64,000 nucleotides of DNA from Iris pallida (GCA_029216955.1 JANAVB010044017.1:5784029-5848028); one strand, 5' to 3'; shown: positions 11,991 through 23,960, numbered from the stretch's first letter. The notes: generated by a model not told the origin, from the sequence alone. Numbers and translations are program-made.

Positions 11991-13420
11991 TTAGGGAGTT
12001 TATGGATGTATTCCCAGAGGATCTTCCAGGACTTCTGCCTGACAGAGATGTGGAGTTCACTATAGATCTAGTGCCGGGTTCATCACCAGTATCCCGGGCT
12101 TGCTATAGAGTGAATCCCAAGGAGGCCATAGAGATGAAAGAGCAGATTGATGACCTGTTGAAAAAGGGTTTCATTCGATCCAGTGCTTCTCCATGGGGAG
12201 CGCCAGTGCTCTTTGTGCCTAAGAAGGATGGTACAGTCCGTTGTGTATTGATTACCGGGCCTTGAATGCCATCACTATCAAGAACAAATATCCTCTGCCC
12301 AGGATAGATGATTTGTTCGACCAATTGAGCGGGGCGAAGGTGTTTTCCAGGATAGATTGAGATCCGGGTACCACCAGGTGAAGGTTAGGCCAGCAAACAT
12401 CCAGAAGACGGCGTTCAACACGAAGTACGGGCAGTACGATTTCTGGTGATCCATTTGGTCTCACAAATGCGCCAGCTGTCTTTATGAACTTGATGAATAA
12501 GACATTTCACCAGTATCTGGATAAGTTCGTCGTAGTGTTTATCGACGACATCCTGACTCGAAGACGCCAGAGCATGCAGAGCACTTGCGGATAGTTTTGG
12601 GGATTCTGAGGCAGGAGAGATTGTTTGCCAAATTGCCGAAGTGCGAGTTCTTTTTAGACCGAGTGGAGTTTCTCGGCCATGTAGTCACTGGAGATGGAAT
12701 CTCGGTGGATCCCAGGAAGATTGCTGCAGTTGAGACGTGGAAGGCTCCGACGTCAGTTTCAGAGATCAGGAGCTTTCTGGGTTAGCAGGCTATTATAGAA
12801 AGTTCGTCCAGGACTTTGCTAGGATAGCTGAACCCATGACGAAGCTGACACGGAAGGACGCAGAGTACATCTGGTCAGAGGACTGCCAGGCGGCATTTGA
12901 GGAGCTGAAGAGAGGCTGACGACCGCTCCAGTTCTGACTTTATCTTCAGGTTCTGGAGGTTTCACCATTTACAGTGATGCTTCTGGGAAGGGGCTAGGAT
13001 GTGTCCTACAGCAGCATGGGAAAGTAATTGCTTATGCATCTAGGCAATTGCGGACTCATGAGAGGAATTATCCTACCTATGACCTCGAGTTAGCTGCGGT
13101 GATCTTTGCACTCAAGTTATGAAAACATTACATACGGAGAGCGTGTGGAAATCTTCACTGACCACAAAAGCTTGAAGTATGTGTTCACGCAGAAAGAGCT
13201 GAACATGAGGCAAAGACGATGGTTGGAGTTGATGAAGGACTTCGACATCGATTTACAGTATCATCCCGGGAAGGCAAATGTGGTGGCAGATGCGCTGAGC
13301 AGGCATCCGATGGCATGGTACCTGATGATTGATCGGCATTTACGGGAGGATCTGGAGAAGCTCGGTATCGAGCTAGTTCGGCCAGGATCAGTGATACAGA
13401 TGATGGCGCTGACATTCAGT
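11954..13420 (+). pseudogene. Element C reverse transcriptase and RNase H, frameshifted
   Basis: RT starts with REFMDVFPEDLPGLLPDRD (11990 onward), [15 protein letters not shown], then a frameshift near 12245, [17 protein letters not shown], and the catalytic FIDD box at 12538-12549 (VVVFIDDI), so the palm acidic residues are kept. The thumb and connection follow (12585-12919: [27 protein letters not shown]). RNase H begins near 12950 with [14 protein letters not shown] (first catalytic Asp present) and runs through [14 protein letters not shown] to [16 protein letters not shown] and DALSRHP (13106-13320). Four or more frameshifts or stops break the chain. The domain would copy element RNA into DNA. 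Confidence 0.9.
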
Positions 13421-13425
13421 CAGGT

Positions 13426-14463
13426 TTGATGGAGCAGATCAGGGAGGCACAGTCTACAGATGAGAGCCTTCGCAGACTTCGACCCCAGGCATTAGCTGGA
13501 TTGCTGGATGACTTCACTATAGCAGAGGATGGATCCCTGAGGCATGGCAGCCGATTGTGCGTGCCGAAGGAAGCTAGTAGAGGCAGTCTTGCAGGAGGCC
13601 ATCGATCGAGATATTCTATTCACCCTGGTGCTAACAAGATGTACCGTGACTTGCGGGAACATCTTTGGTGGCACGAGATGAAGAGGGATGTATCACTTTC
13701 ATCTCGAGGTGCCTAGTTTGCCAGCAGGTCAAGGCGGAGCGCCAGAGGCCAGCTGGTTTGTTGCAGCCGTTACCTATTCCCGAGTGGAAGTGGGAACATA
13801 TTACGATGGACTTCGTTTCAGGGCTTCCTCGTTCCCAAGGAGGGAAGGATGCCATCTGGGTCATCGTAGACAGGCTGACGAAGTGTGCGCACTTCATACC
13901 CTTCAAGGTGGGGCTTTCCACCGAGAAGTTGGCGGAGCTATATGCAGCAGATAGTTCGCCTATACGGAGTGCCGGTGAGCATCGTGTCAGACAGAGACAG
14001 CAGATTCACATCCCACTACTGGAGGAGCTTACAGGAGGAGTTGGGCAGTAGGCTCAAGTTCAGTACGGCGTACCACCCACAGACAGATGGGCAGTCCGAG
14101 AGGACGATACAGACACTGGAGGATATGCTGAGGACTTGCGTGCTGGACTTCGGAGGATCATGGGAGAGCCATCTGCACTTGGTAGAGTTTTCATACAACA
14201 ACAGCTACCAGGCCAGTATTGGTATGTCTCCTTTCGAGGCGCTATATGGACGACGATGCCGCACACCGCTCTTTTGGGATGATGTCAGAGACAGAGTTAT
14301 GCTTGGGCCAGAGATGATCGCGGATGCAGCAGAGAAAGTCGGGATGATCAGAGACAGGCTCAGAGTAGCTCAGGATAGGCAAAAACACTGGGCTGATGCT
14401 AGTCGCAGACCGATGGAGTTCGCAGACGGTGATATGGTGCTAGTGAAGATATCACCTACTTGA
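13426..14463 (+). pseudogene. Element C integrase, frameshifted, catalytic residues kept
   Basis: Three overlapping frames give a full integrase. The N-terminal zinc-binding HHCC motif covers HPGANKMYRDLREH and CLVCQQ (13620-13730). The catalytic core has Asp in MDFVSGLP (13809), Asp in IVSDRDSRF, and Glu in GQSERTIQ, the DD35E triad. The C-terminal part has [21 protein letters not shown] and PLFWDD. Frameshifts lie near 13690 and 13945. The last frame, 13885-14463, is open for 192 codons. Integrase inserts the cDNA and makes the 5-bp duplications seen around this element. Confidence 0.9.
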
Positions 14464-14874
14464 GGGACGATCCGGTTCGGACGAGGAGGGAAGCTGAGCC
14501 CCAGATACATCGGGCCGTTCGAGGTACTTGGCAGGATCGGAGAGGTAGCTTACAGGGTTGCACTTCCACCCAACCTAGCAGGAGTTCACGACGTCTTTCA
14601 CGTATCTCAGCTGAGGAGATATGTTCCAGACCCCAGTCATGTGCTAGATCATTCAGAGTTGGAGGTCACCCAACCTTACAGTTTCTGAGCAGCCAGTGGA
14701 GATATTAGACCGGAGAGAGAGAGGCTGAGGAACAAGGTTATACCCCTAGTGCGAGTAGCTTGGAGCCGTCACTCCCCAGGTGAATCTACTTGGGAGAGGG
14801 AGTCGGACATGAGGGAGAGATACCCTTACTTGTTCGATCCAACCGCTGCGAGGAAACCACCCGTTCCCGCTTGA
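14464..14874 (+). pseudogene. Element C integrase C-terminus and chromodomain
   Basis: After a stop at 14461-14463 the sequence continues with the gypsy GPY/F-like region ([20 protein letters not shown]). A chromodomain-like tail follows: PVEILDRRER, LRNKVIPLVRVAWSRH, ESTWERESDMRERYPYLF, ending at the TGA of 14872-14874. A frameshift near 14685 separates the two. In chromoviruses this domain steers integration toward particular chromatin. This supports a Tekay/Del-type assignment. Confidence 0.85.
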
Positions 14875-14963
14875 TACCTTAGAGGTTAGTTTCGATCGCA
14901 GCCTTAGTCATTTTGTTGCATTACTTGCTATGTTAGAATATTGTCGGGTCTTCAATCCTTGTG

Positions 14964-14997
14964 AATTTCGAGGACGAATTTTTCAAGGAGGGAAACT
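14964..14997 (+). promoter_or_regulatory. Element C pre-PPT inverted repeat and polypurine tract
   Basis: AATTTCGAGGACGAATTT, a near-perfect inverted repeat with loop AGGA, is followed by the purine-rich AAGGAGGGAAA directly before the 3' LTR at 14998. This is the expected plus-strand priming site. The inverted repeat recurs in elements G and K. Confidence 0.7.
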
Positions 14998-16328
14998 TGT
15001 AAGCCCCTGTTTTTCAAATTCATTTTTAATTAGTGTTAATTAATTTTTTGTGACAAATTAGCCTTAAAATAATTATTAGAATTTTTAAAATTTTCTAGAA
15101 TTTTTAAATGATTTGTAAATGAGTTTTATATTTAAAATTTAATTTGCAATTTTCTAAAATGTTTTAATTGACTTTTGCAATTAATTAGATTGTTTTAATA
15201 TCATTTTGCAATTCTAAATTTGTTATGTGCAAATTTTATTTGCACATAAGCTGTGCGGGATGGGTTATGCAAATTCCTATTTGCAACTACCCTCTGTTAG
15301 GACCTAACTGTAATATCCTAATCTACGGGGACCTAAACGCAAACCTAATCTACCCCTCCCCCCACGACCTGGCTGACCGACGACCGCCAGCGCGCCCTGC
15401 CCCCGCCATTTTCGGCCAGCCCGACCGCCTTAGCCCCCTATAAAAACCCCCACAGACCCCCCACTCTCCCCCAGACTAAACCCTAACCCTAAAACCCCAC
15501 CACGACCGCCCACGCCACCGTCTTCCCCAAAAACCTCCAGCCCTAACCCTAACTCCGGCGAGCTTCCCCGTCTAGCCTCCACGGTCGACTTCGACAGCCG
15601 CGACCACCACCATTCGACGCGCCCGGCCAAGGCGAACGCGTCGCCACCCGAGCGCCGCCGTCCGAACGTCCCTCCGCCCGCCAGCACCCCCGAATCCCCC
15701 ATCAACCGCCGGACACGTAAGTGGCAAGTGTCGTGCGTGTCGTACGTGTCTCGTGTTGGGCTATGATGTTCGCCGTGTCCTGACGAACACAAGTGTAGAA
15801 CTGGACACGTAAAACTTGTGTCGTGCGTGTCAAAATCGACTCGGACACGTAAATTCCTGTGTCCCTAACTGTCAGGACACAGGATGGTTTTTTATATTTT
15901 TTTTGTTAATTCACTTGTTACTAAATAAAATAAGCTAAACCCTATTCCTAACAAACGGGCCAACTGGCCCACTGGCCAGCGCGCAGTAACTAACCCCCCC
16001 CCCCCCCCCCCCCCCCCTGGCTCAGGTTCGAGCCCCCCTTTCTGTTTCCTTTTCTTTTCTTTTCTGTTTTCTTTTCTTTTTCTTTTTATTTTGTATATAT
16101 ATATATATAATATATATATATATAATATATGTATATATATATAATATATATTATATATGTATATACTGTATTTTTAACAGTATTTAATATATATGTTATA
16201 TTTTATAGTTAGTAAATTTTATATTATATGTTTATATACATTTTCCTATGTATATATATATTATATATATATACACTATATTATTAAGTGTGTTCTTATA
16301 TATATATATTTGTATATATATATATATA

Positions 16329-16365
<37 letters not shown>

Positions 16366-18251
16366 TTTATAAATTAAGTATTTTTCCTTACATATATATA
16401 ATATGTACTTTTAAAACATATGTACGCATATTTTCACTATGCATAACTTTACCTTATTAAAATATTAATATTTATTTTGCACTATTACCAAATTGTATTT
16501 TTAGTGTATTTAAATTACTGCAACCATTTGGTGTCCAAGCCTAGCATGGGTATTTGGGCTCAAATGTGTTTTCACACATTCAAGACCTGTACAAGTCATA
16601 TTGGACTTGATTCATGGCCTTGGGTCCTGTATTTGAACTTTGGTTCAAATTATATACATGGACAAAAACGCAGATAATTAATTATTGTGTGCATTGCTGT
16701 TTTTGATTTTCTAAAAATACTTAAAGTGCTGCTAAAATTATGGAAAAATAGTATTTAGATACTATGTTAAGTTAGCTAATTTAGTATAAATTTTGTAGTA
16801 TTTAATTTACTGTTTTGCCACTAGTTTAGCATATAAACCAAAACTCATTTTCTGCATACTTAGGAAAACTGATTTTTATAAAATTTTGTACTGGTTAATA
16901 AATTCCAGAAAAATTATAATAAATTTCTATGATTAACAAGGATCACCTTGGTACTTTACCTTAAGAAAACTAGGCTTTTTGTCTACTTCAAAAATTGTTA
17001 GAACATAATGATCTTTTAATTTATTTATTGATTAATTACGACTTGTAGCTTTTTGTGTTATTTGGAGTTTTAGTCGTGTTGAACCCCATCCCTCACTAGT
17101 GTAAAGACCCTAGAAAGTTAGTTAACATAGTGTGTCACCCCTATTGGTCTCCTATGCCAAGTCATCATTTTGGCTAGGTGCCCAGTCACAAGTCGTGTTT
17201 CACCAATTAGTGTCCTAGTGTTTTAGCTTAGTGTAAAACTAAGTTGTTGTATTTACTCTACAGTGACGAGTTACTGGACATCCATAGCACAGTTATCGCA
17301 GCTTGTTTTTTTTGCTTTGCTAGAGGCAAGTACTTTCTACGAACTTTACATATTGTCACATAAATGAACTGCAAACCCCACCATGTTAAATGCTGATCCT
17401 TGGGGCAGCAAGTTGATCTTTACATGTTGTACTTCCAGTTACTACCATGCTTAGAACAGTCTTGATGTACTCTCACATGATTAGAATATGGGTTATGGAA
17501 AAACTGATAGTATTGTACGTGATCACGACCCCCCTACTAGTAGCGAGCTCGGTCGCATTCTATGCATACCTTGCCGCAGGCCATTATCCGCATTTCTGTA
17601 CGGATGTACACCTATGCCTGTTGACTTGTACGTATGTACATTTATTAACATGTACCACAGTACATTGTACATCTATTGACCGATCACGTACTTGCTACAG
17701 TTTTAAACATTACATATACATCTGTCTCTATGACACGTGTGTCCTTGCCATGATAGATTGAGTGATGCCATGCTTTCCAGTTATTCCTCTCATGTTGATT
17801 TCCATGTTTCATATGCTAGTTTGCTAGATTTAGTACTTGCTCCCGTCCTGACAGGATAACGTTGTAGGTGTCCTTACTGAGGAGGAGTTACTCTGCGACT
17901 CATACTATGGAGTTACTACCGAGGACCCGGCTCTGCTTTACGATGTTCCTGCGGGGAACCTCGCCTAGTTGTCTTTTGTTTACTTAGACTTTTGAGAGTA
18001 GACATGTATTAGACTATATCATTTTGTAACTGGACATGTATCCAGTTTTACATTTCAGTTTACTTGTACTTGGACGTTCACTATATACGATGACTTTGTG
18101 TTTGGAGCATTTATGATTCTTCTTCACTTATAGAACTGTTAGTACATTTAGTCTTATCATGTTGTCTTTAGAACAGCTTACTACGTTTTATCTCAACGTA
18201 GGCTGGGCATGACTCGGCTTGGCCCAACAATTTGTGTAGCGGGTCGTGACA
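14998..18251 (+). repeat. Element C 3' LTR (3.25 kb)
   Basis: Begins TGTAAGCCCCTG and ends GCGGGTCGTGACA, followed by the CCAAT duplication. It lines up with the 5' LTR over its whole length with sparse single-base changes; most of the 56-bp length difference lies in the C-run and TA tracts. Confidence 0.93.
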
Positions 18252-18306
18252 CCAATAGGGCACCCTACGTACTTCTATTTTTCTTACTTTCGTACGCGAA
18301 TGCAAC

Positions 18307-18550
18307 TTATTCCATAATAGTTTTGTCGAACTCTCCATGGACACGGGGCAAACACCGAATCATATACGGATGAATCCAACGGCCTTCCAATCCAGTCTTT
18401 AGCAACTTTGTTCGTTGGCTTTGCATTGTCCCCTCCCACGAACCATGCAAATCCTTGCACCATATTTTATCCTCCATCCTTGGCTTCCAAATCGCCCAAT
18501 TTTCTCCTGTGAGGGTGATCATACGAGTTTCATCTGCTCTCATAGACATG
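18307..18550 (-). pseudogene. Element B gag N-terminus
   Basis: From ATG at 18550 the minus strand reads MSMRADETRMITLTGENW and WAIWKPRMEDKIWCKDLHG, the characteristic N-terminus of copia gag (DUF4219-like start leading into UBN2). The frame closes at 18307 (stop after KTIME), and residual coding similarity continues to element C's insertion site at 18251. The rest of gag resumes at 6751. It lies just after B's LTR and PBS, as expected. It is broken by the stop and by the element C insertion. Confidence 0.8.
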
Positions 18551-18568
18551 GTTGTCAGAACCTCCAAA

Positions 18569-18580
18569 GCTCTGATACTA
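18569..18580 (-). promoter_or_regulatory. Element B primer-binding site (initiator tRNA-Met type)
   Basis: The minus strand reads TAGTATCAGAGC, one mismatch from the standard plant initiator tRNA-Met PBS TGGTATCAGAGC, two bases inside the LTR end. Confidence 0.75.
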
Positions 18581-18582
18581 AT

Positions 18583-19279
18583 TGTTAGGCTGCGCGCGGA
18601 AGTGTTTGGCATCCACCTTATCAAAACCAACCTCCGTCTAACGGACACCAAGCACAATATGAATACAAGTATATTGCGATGACGTACGTCACTTGACAAA
18701 TCCTAACCTTTATAACTCAGATAAAATTACCAAATTACAGAACACTCACGTTGAACCCTTTGTCCTAATAGGTTCACCCCCATCACCACTCTCAAGAAGA
18801 AAATAGAAGATTACAATTGAGATCACTCACCAACCCCGTAGGAATCTTCCTAACTGAAGTTTGACGACCCTCGATCATATTCTTCTTCTTCTTTCTTGGA
18901 TGGCGAAGTCCTAGGAACAAAGTAAGGACTTTCTCTTAGATTTTCTTGTGGACGAGCATCCCGAATCTCCACTTTGTGCCTTTACTTTGTGCCTCCACCC
19001 TCACCCTCATATAAATAAGATGGGAAACCTAATTTTAGTGTTAGAAAACGCTAAAAGTAGTCCACCATCAGATCTTGCCATCCACCAACAACCAACGTAT
19101 AGGTTATATCACATCACCAATTATGCACGTCCAAATATGGTCAAATTAAATATTTAATACAAATTTGTAAATCTAATTAATCAAATATTTATTTATATTT
19201 CCAAATCCACATTAAATTAAAATTTATCATATTTGGGCTCCAAAATTTGCTCTTATCAAATCCAGACTGGACTCCAACA
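18583..19279 (-). repeat. Element B 5' LTR (0.7 kb)
   Basis: On the minus strand it starts TGTTGGAGTCCAGTCTGG (at 19279) and ends CGCAGCCTAACA (at 18583), next to the PBS. TGTTGGAG is a frequent copia LTR start. A TATA-like TTATTTATATGAG lies near 19020-19008. The 3' LTR partner is not in the window, so the outer boundary is inferred from the TG/CA ends and length. Confidence 0.75.
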
Positions 19280-19486
19280 TATTCGACAACTGGTGTTGTC
19301 TAGATCATATTAGAGATTTATCGCAATACTGTGGAAATTCCATACTGACCCCTAGAGACCCATGACACGTGATTTATACACTTTTCATCTTGTCAGATAT
19401 CATGTATCTTGATTTCATGGTGGCCGGAAGTTTAGTTTGTGCTGTTCTATATATAGATATATATATAATAATATATATTATATATA
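19280..19486. other. Unassigned flank with short TA tract
   Basis: About 160 bp of sequence outside copia B with no coding or repeat signature I recognise, ending in TA-rich sequence (about 19448-19486) that borders the hairpin element. Confidence 0.5.
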
Positions 19487-19650
19487 GGAAGCGGATCAAA
19501 GGCCCCGCCCGCGGAGCCCCGTCGAAGCCCCGCCCCCCCCTGCACCATCGGATCGGCGGGGCCCGCGTGGGGCCCCCCCCCCCCCACGATCCAACGGCTA
19601 AGGGAGGGCGGGACTTCGGCGGGCTCCGCGGGCGGGACTTCCGATCCGCT

Positions 19651-19653
<3 letters not shown>
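19487..19653. mobile_element. GC-rich hairpin (MITE-like) element flanked by TA repeats
   Basis: A 167-bp block whose two halves are near-complementary. The left end GGAAGCGGATC...CCCGCCCGCGGAGCCC pairs with the right end GGGCTCCGCGGGCGGG...GATCCGCTCCC over about 48 bp with a few mismatches. Inner arms also match (CCATCGGATCG against CGATCCAACGG). A C-run and a short GC loop lie in the middle. Both sides are (TA)n, so a TA-type duplication cannot be resolved. The foldback structure and TA target recall miniature inverted-repeat elements, including those that insert in TA microsatellites in grasses. It encodes nothing. Confidence 0.75.

Positions 19654-19709
<56 letters not shown>
19654..19709. 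repeat. TA dinucleotide tract
   Basis: About 55 bp of (TA)n directly beside the hairpin element. Confidence 0.95.
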
Positions 19710-19711
<2 letters not shown>

Positions 19712-20316
19712 AAAATGTCCCATCCGATGGTAGCATACGGCAACCTGTCATCTATGAAATGTCCCAGAATTCTGCTCCCTTTGCCATCACCCAAGGCCAC
19801 GTCGCCGTATACTGTAAGACTCACATGTCTAGAGGCTCCAGCTACAGCAAAGCCTCAGTTTTCCAGTCGGCGGGAAGGCCAGGAGGCCACGCCACCCAGT
19901 TTGCAGTCCCAAGCTGGCCCCCTCCCCCCCTCTCCCCATCCCCCCTCCCCAACACACACATTTGCTTCCCCCCTCCGACGTACATTTCTGTATCCCCAAT
20001 ACAACCCCCTCAGTCTCTCCCCCTATCCCCCAGAGTAGCCACCCGCCCACCCCCCTCCTTGTCGGCCAGTGCAGCCTCCCCCTCAACAGAGTCGGCCCCA
20101 TCCTCCATCTCGTCTCTCCCACTGCAGATACCACTCGACCCCCAGGGGACTCATCAGATTTTGGTCGAGTCACCGTTTCAGGATTGCTGCCTCTCATGGC
20201 GGCCCTGGCCCAGGGCAGGCCGGACGACGGCCCAGGGCCCCCCTGACGAAAGGGGCACCAGCATGGAATTGTCTATAAAAAAAATAATATGTATCATATG
20301 TCCTTTTTAATAGAAA
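19710..20316 (+). other. Proline/serine-rich open stretch, possible LINE ORF1 or leader remnant
   Basis: A 183-codon open frame (19759-20310) is Pro/Ser-rich with C-rich, low-complexity DNA and no clear domain. It lies upstream of LINE D in the same direction and resembles the Pro-rich part of LINE E's ORF1 in composition, so it may be a leftover of a LINE ORF1. No capsid or zinc-knuckle motif can be confirmed. I do not call it a gene. Confidence 0.3.
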
Positions 20317-20383
20317 GCATTGTGGTGTAGTGGTTACAATGTTAGACTTATATTTAATAGGTCCTTGGTTCAAATCTGGTCAA
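20317..20383 (+). repeat. tRNA-like sequence (SINE-type head)
   Basis: Contains an A-box-like TGGTGTAGTGG (20323-20333) and a B-box-like GGTTCAAATC (20367-20376) at tRNA spacing. An anticodon-type stem-loop lies between them (TTAGA, seven-base loop, TTTAA). The acceptor and T-stem do not pair well, so a functional tRNA is unlikely; a tRNA-derived SINE head or old tRNA pseudogene fits better. D-arm wording resembles tRNA-Gln. The 3' extent of any SINE body is not clear. Confidence 0.5.
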
Positions 20384-20594
20384 TCCCTCCATCTGGGACG
20401 CCTTGCGTGATCTTCCCACGGATGGAGAAGGTCGGTTTCCCCCCTCCTCGTCATCGCCACAGAACTAGCTCATCTCCTCTCCCGCTCGGACAACGGCACA
20501 AGAAGAAGACAAAACAAAAGAAAAAATCAAGGCAAAAGCGCAGAAGTCAGCGACATCTGCTGCGAAAGTCCCCCCAAACTCCCCATATCCCCCC

Positions 20595-21250
20595 ATGATT
20601 AGCATTCTCATCTGGAATGACCGTATCAAGTGCCTCAAACAACTCCACAAAATATCCCTACTCGCCATCATTGAAGCTAAGGTCGACGCCAAAAAGATTG
20701 TACAATTCAGGATTAGGACCGGATTCGACACCGCTGTCCAGAATGGTTCATCAGACATTTGGATCTTCCATTATCAGGCAATCTCTTCTCATTGCATAGC
20801 ATCCAACGACCAGAGCTCCTCCATCCAATTCTCCTATCCATCCCTGTCCAGTCCCGGCATCCTATCCATCGTGCATGGAGGCAACACGACGAAGAAGCGG
20901 CGGGACCTATGGGACTATCTAGCTCAAATTGCAGTCGACACTAACAATCTCCCATGGATTTGTGGGGGATTTCAACACCATTTTGTCGCCCGAGGAGAAA
21001 AGCGGAGGGAGAGCTCCGGACTCTGGGTCGATGACGGATTTCAACCACTTCACCTTTGAAGCTAACCTTCTCCCGGTACCATTCTCGGGCCAGCCATACA
21101 CCTAGAACAACGGGAGCTCCAGGGACGAGTTCCAACAATCCCGTCTTGACCGTATTATGGTCAATCAAGCCTTGCTCGACGTCGTCCACAGACGAACGTC
21201 GCCCACCTCAGCAGCAACGAGTCTGACCACTTACCCCAGTTTCTAGAGGT
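20595..21250 (+). pseudogene. LINE D ORF2: AP-type endonuclease domain
   Basis: From ATG 20595 the sequence begins MISILIWN, matching the LILSWNVRG start of plant LINE ORF2. AIIEAKVDAKKIVQFRIRTG (active-site Glu region), FHYQAISSHC and ILSIVHGG follow. The GDFN metal-binding motif lies at about 20965-20985 but is frameshifted, reading GGFQHHF in the main frame. The later RLDR and SNESDHLP-type motifs occur around 21150-21230 in other frames. The enzyme nicks target DNA to prime reverse transcription; this copy is broken. Confidence 0.75.
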
Positions 21251-21399
21251 CATCACGAGCGCACCCCGCTCAAGCAGGCCCTTCAAATTCCAGAGCTTCT
21301 GGATGACTCACCCAGAGTTCACGGGCCACGGCGGTGGTCCGCAGAGCTTGGGGAGGGGATCATCACCTGTGTCCTCACCAACGTCGCAAGCAAACTTAA

Positions 21400-23031
21400 A
21401 GCAGTCGGGTATGCACTCTCTCATTGGAGCAGAGCCACATTCGGGGACTTCTTTGTAGAAGTCAGCAAAGCGGAGGCGGAGGCAGCCGAAGCTGAGAAAG
21501 ACTACGCCAAGTTCAAAGCCAGCGCCAACCATTCTTTGATGACCCTCGCCCAATCCAGATTGGAACAGCGCGTTGAGGTCGAAACCGTATTCTGGAGGCA
21601 AAAGGCGAGACTCAAGTGGGACCTTCACGGCGACCAAAATTCTGCATTCTTCCATGCTTACGTGAGCCAAAAGCTGAGCAGATTATTTATCCACTCTATC
21701 GCTGACGTGTCTGCTAGCTCCCTCACCAACCAAACAGATATTCAAGACGCTGCAATCTTCCACTTCTTTTCCCTGTTCATCAAAGCGCCCATCCATTTCG
21801 ATGAGCGGATGATAGAGGTTATCCCTGGCGTCATCACACCGGAAGACAATGAATTGCTTCGCCTTCCCGCAACAGAAGCAGAGATCATCGTAGCCATCAA
21901 GGTGTTGAACCAGGACAGTGCGCCAGGAACCGATGGCTTCACCGGGTACTTCTTTTCTTCATCGTGGGACATCATTAAGAGCGACATCAAGGCTGCAGTC
22001 AATGCTTTCATCGAAGGTGCTCGCTATCCCAGAGCGATAGCCAACACATTCATTATCCTCACCCCGAAAACGGCCAACCCTCGTACCTTTTTCGATTTCT
22101 GCCTAATTAGCCTATGCAATTACATCAACAAGATTATTTCCCGTGTCATAGCCAAACGGATGGCAGGGATTCTACCCAGGCTAGTGTCCCAGGAGCATAG
22201 CGGATTCGTCCAAGGCCAGGATATTGTCGACAATATTCTACTCGTTCAGGAACTGGTCAGTGGCATGGGTTTCAAGAACAGAGGCAGCAATATGGCGATA
22301 AAGTTAGACATAGAGAGCCTACGATCGGCTCGATTGGCAGTTTCTCATTTGGGTTCTACGTCGATTTGGTTCTCTAAGCATTGGATCGACGTGCTCTGGT
22401 GCTCGGTTGCTGACTCCTGGCTCTCTCCTTTTATCAATGGAGTTTTGGCGGGATACATCAAATCACAGCATGGCATTAGACGGGGAGACCCCCTGTCGTC
22501 GACCCTCTTCATCCTCGTCGTCAAAGTGCTTAGTCGCAACCTCATTAGAATGGCCCACGTGTCGAGCATCCAGTCTTTCAAGACCACCAGCGGATGCCCC
22601 CTCATTTCTCACCTGGCATTCGCCACGATCTCCTCCTTTTCTCATCCGGTGATAAGCGTGCTATCCGTAACATCTCCAAGACTCTAAAACAGTACGAGCG
22701 CATCTCTGGGCAGAAAATTAACACGGCCAAGAGCTATATCTTCGTTCATGAGTCCTCCTCCGCGGAGTGCATCTCGGAGCTGAACAGCATATCGGGATTC
22801 GCGGTGCAGCGCCCCCCATTCACCTTTCTGGGATGCCCGCTCACGTACGGTCGACGTAAGGTACATTTGTTCGACAACCTCATTCAGAAGATTAGAAGCA
22901 AGATAGAGGGGTTGCACAACAGCTTATTGTCGCCCGGTGGCAAACTTGCGCTTCTAAAGCACGTTCACAACTTGATACCCCTCTACACCCTCTCCGCTTG
23001 CGACCCCGAAGAGCGTTCTGCGTACCATTGA
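21400..23031 (+). pseudogene. LINE D ORF2: reverse transcriptase domain
   Basis: The long open frame 21536-22687 (383 codons) starts with the linker WRQKARLKWDLHGDQN. RT motifs follow: DSAPGTDGFTGYFF, then the degenerate PISL block (FCLISLCNYINKIISRVIA), SGFVQGQDIVDNILL, and HGIRRGDPLSSTLFIL. The catalytic FADD is lost because one base appears deleted near 22625 (AFATISS in frame). The downstream frame 22594-23031 resumes with LLLFSSGDKRAI, SGQKINTAKS and FLGCPLTYGRR. The palm segment between 22310 and 22400 is also garbled by indels. The chain cannot be functional. Confidence 0.85.
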
Positions 23032-23960
23032 GCGGCTTTTCAACTGCTTCTTCTGGGGCCATAAATGGGGAGTTCACAGATGTCGTTGGGCCAACTGGAG
23101 GACCATCGTGAAACCGACTAGCGAAGGCGGTCTGGGTATTCGCTCCTTGTCTGAGATGGTCGACGCCTTTTCAGTCAAATTATGGTGGAAGATGCGGACT
23201 GGTAACTCGCTGTGGCGTGACTACATGTGGCTCGGTATCTCTCCCGTACCCTTCCATCGACCGTCTCGGCAAACAGTTATGCATCACACATTTGGCGTAG
23301 AGTACTGCGTGGCTGGGACATGGGGGAGAGGCACATCCACTTCATCTTGGGAAATGGCGAGACCGACGCTACCTCGGAGAATTGGGGGGCATTGGTAGGC
23401 TCCAACAGCAGGTCCGGAAGCGGGTTGGTGCGAATCAGAACTCTTTGGCGAGATGGGGCGGATGGGATTTGGCACTGATCAGTCATCTATTCGGGCCCTT
23501 CGCTGCGGAGTCGATATCGAACAGCCACCTATCGTTCTCTGAAGGCCCTGACCACCTCCTTTGGTCCCCGTCGTCAACCGACAGGTTCTCTACGTCCTCG
23601 ACTTAGGCTACGATTTGGCTGAACGCTCAGGACCACCCTATCATATCAAAGATTTGGCAGAAGCCCATTCCTATTAAGTGATTCATCCTAGTTTGGTGCG
23701 TCCTGCTGGACAAGCTTCCGACGGACGACGTGATTTGCCGCCAAGGTTTCTATTTGGTGTCCAAATGCTACTGATGTTCACTCGAGCAGGGGGAGGAGGA
23801 ATCGGCTCATCACTTATTCGTCTCTGGTGAGTTAGCAGCGACTGCATGGTCGACGATTCAGCACATCGGCGGCTGTGTCTCCCCTTCGGCTTCGTTCCAG
23901 ATCCTAGTCGCCCAGGCGTCCGATCGCTCAGATACCATTACCTAGATTTTTACATTGTCG
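23032..23960 (+). pseudogene. LINE D ORF2 C-terminal region (zf-RVT-like)
   Basis: Short frames match the region after RT: PTSEGGLGIRSLSEMVDAF and KLWWKMRTGNSLWRDYM (23108-23220), then W-rich segments, and finally a Cys/His region (EEESAHHLFVSGELAATAW, about 23795-23850) like the zf-RVT domain at the end of plant LINE ORF2. Multiple frameshifts. Its order after RT supports the assignment. Confidence 0.7.

Noticed and set aside
20317..20383. Functional tRNA gene
   Set aside because: A- and B-boxes are present but the acceptor and T stems do not pair; kept only as a tRNA-like/SINE sequence.
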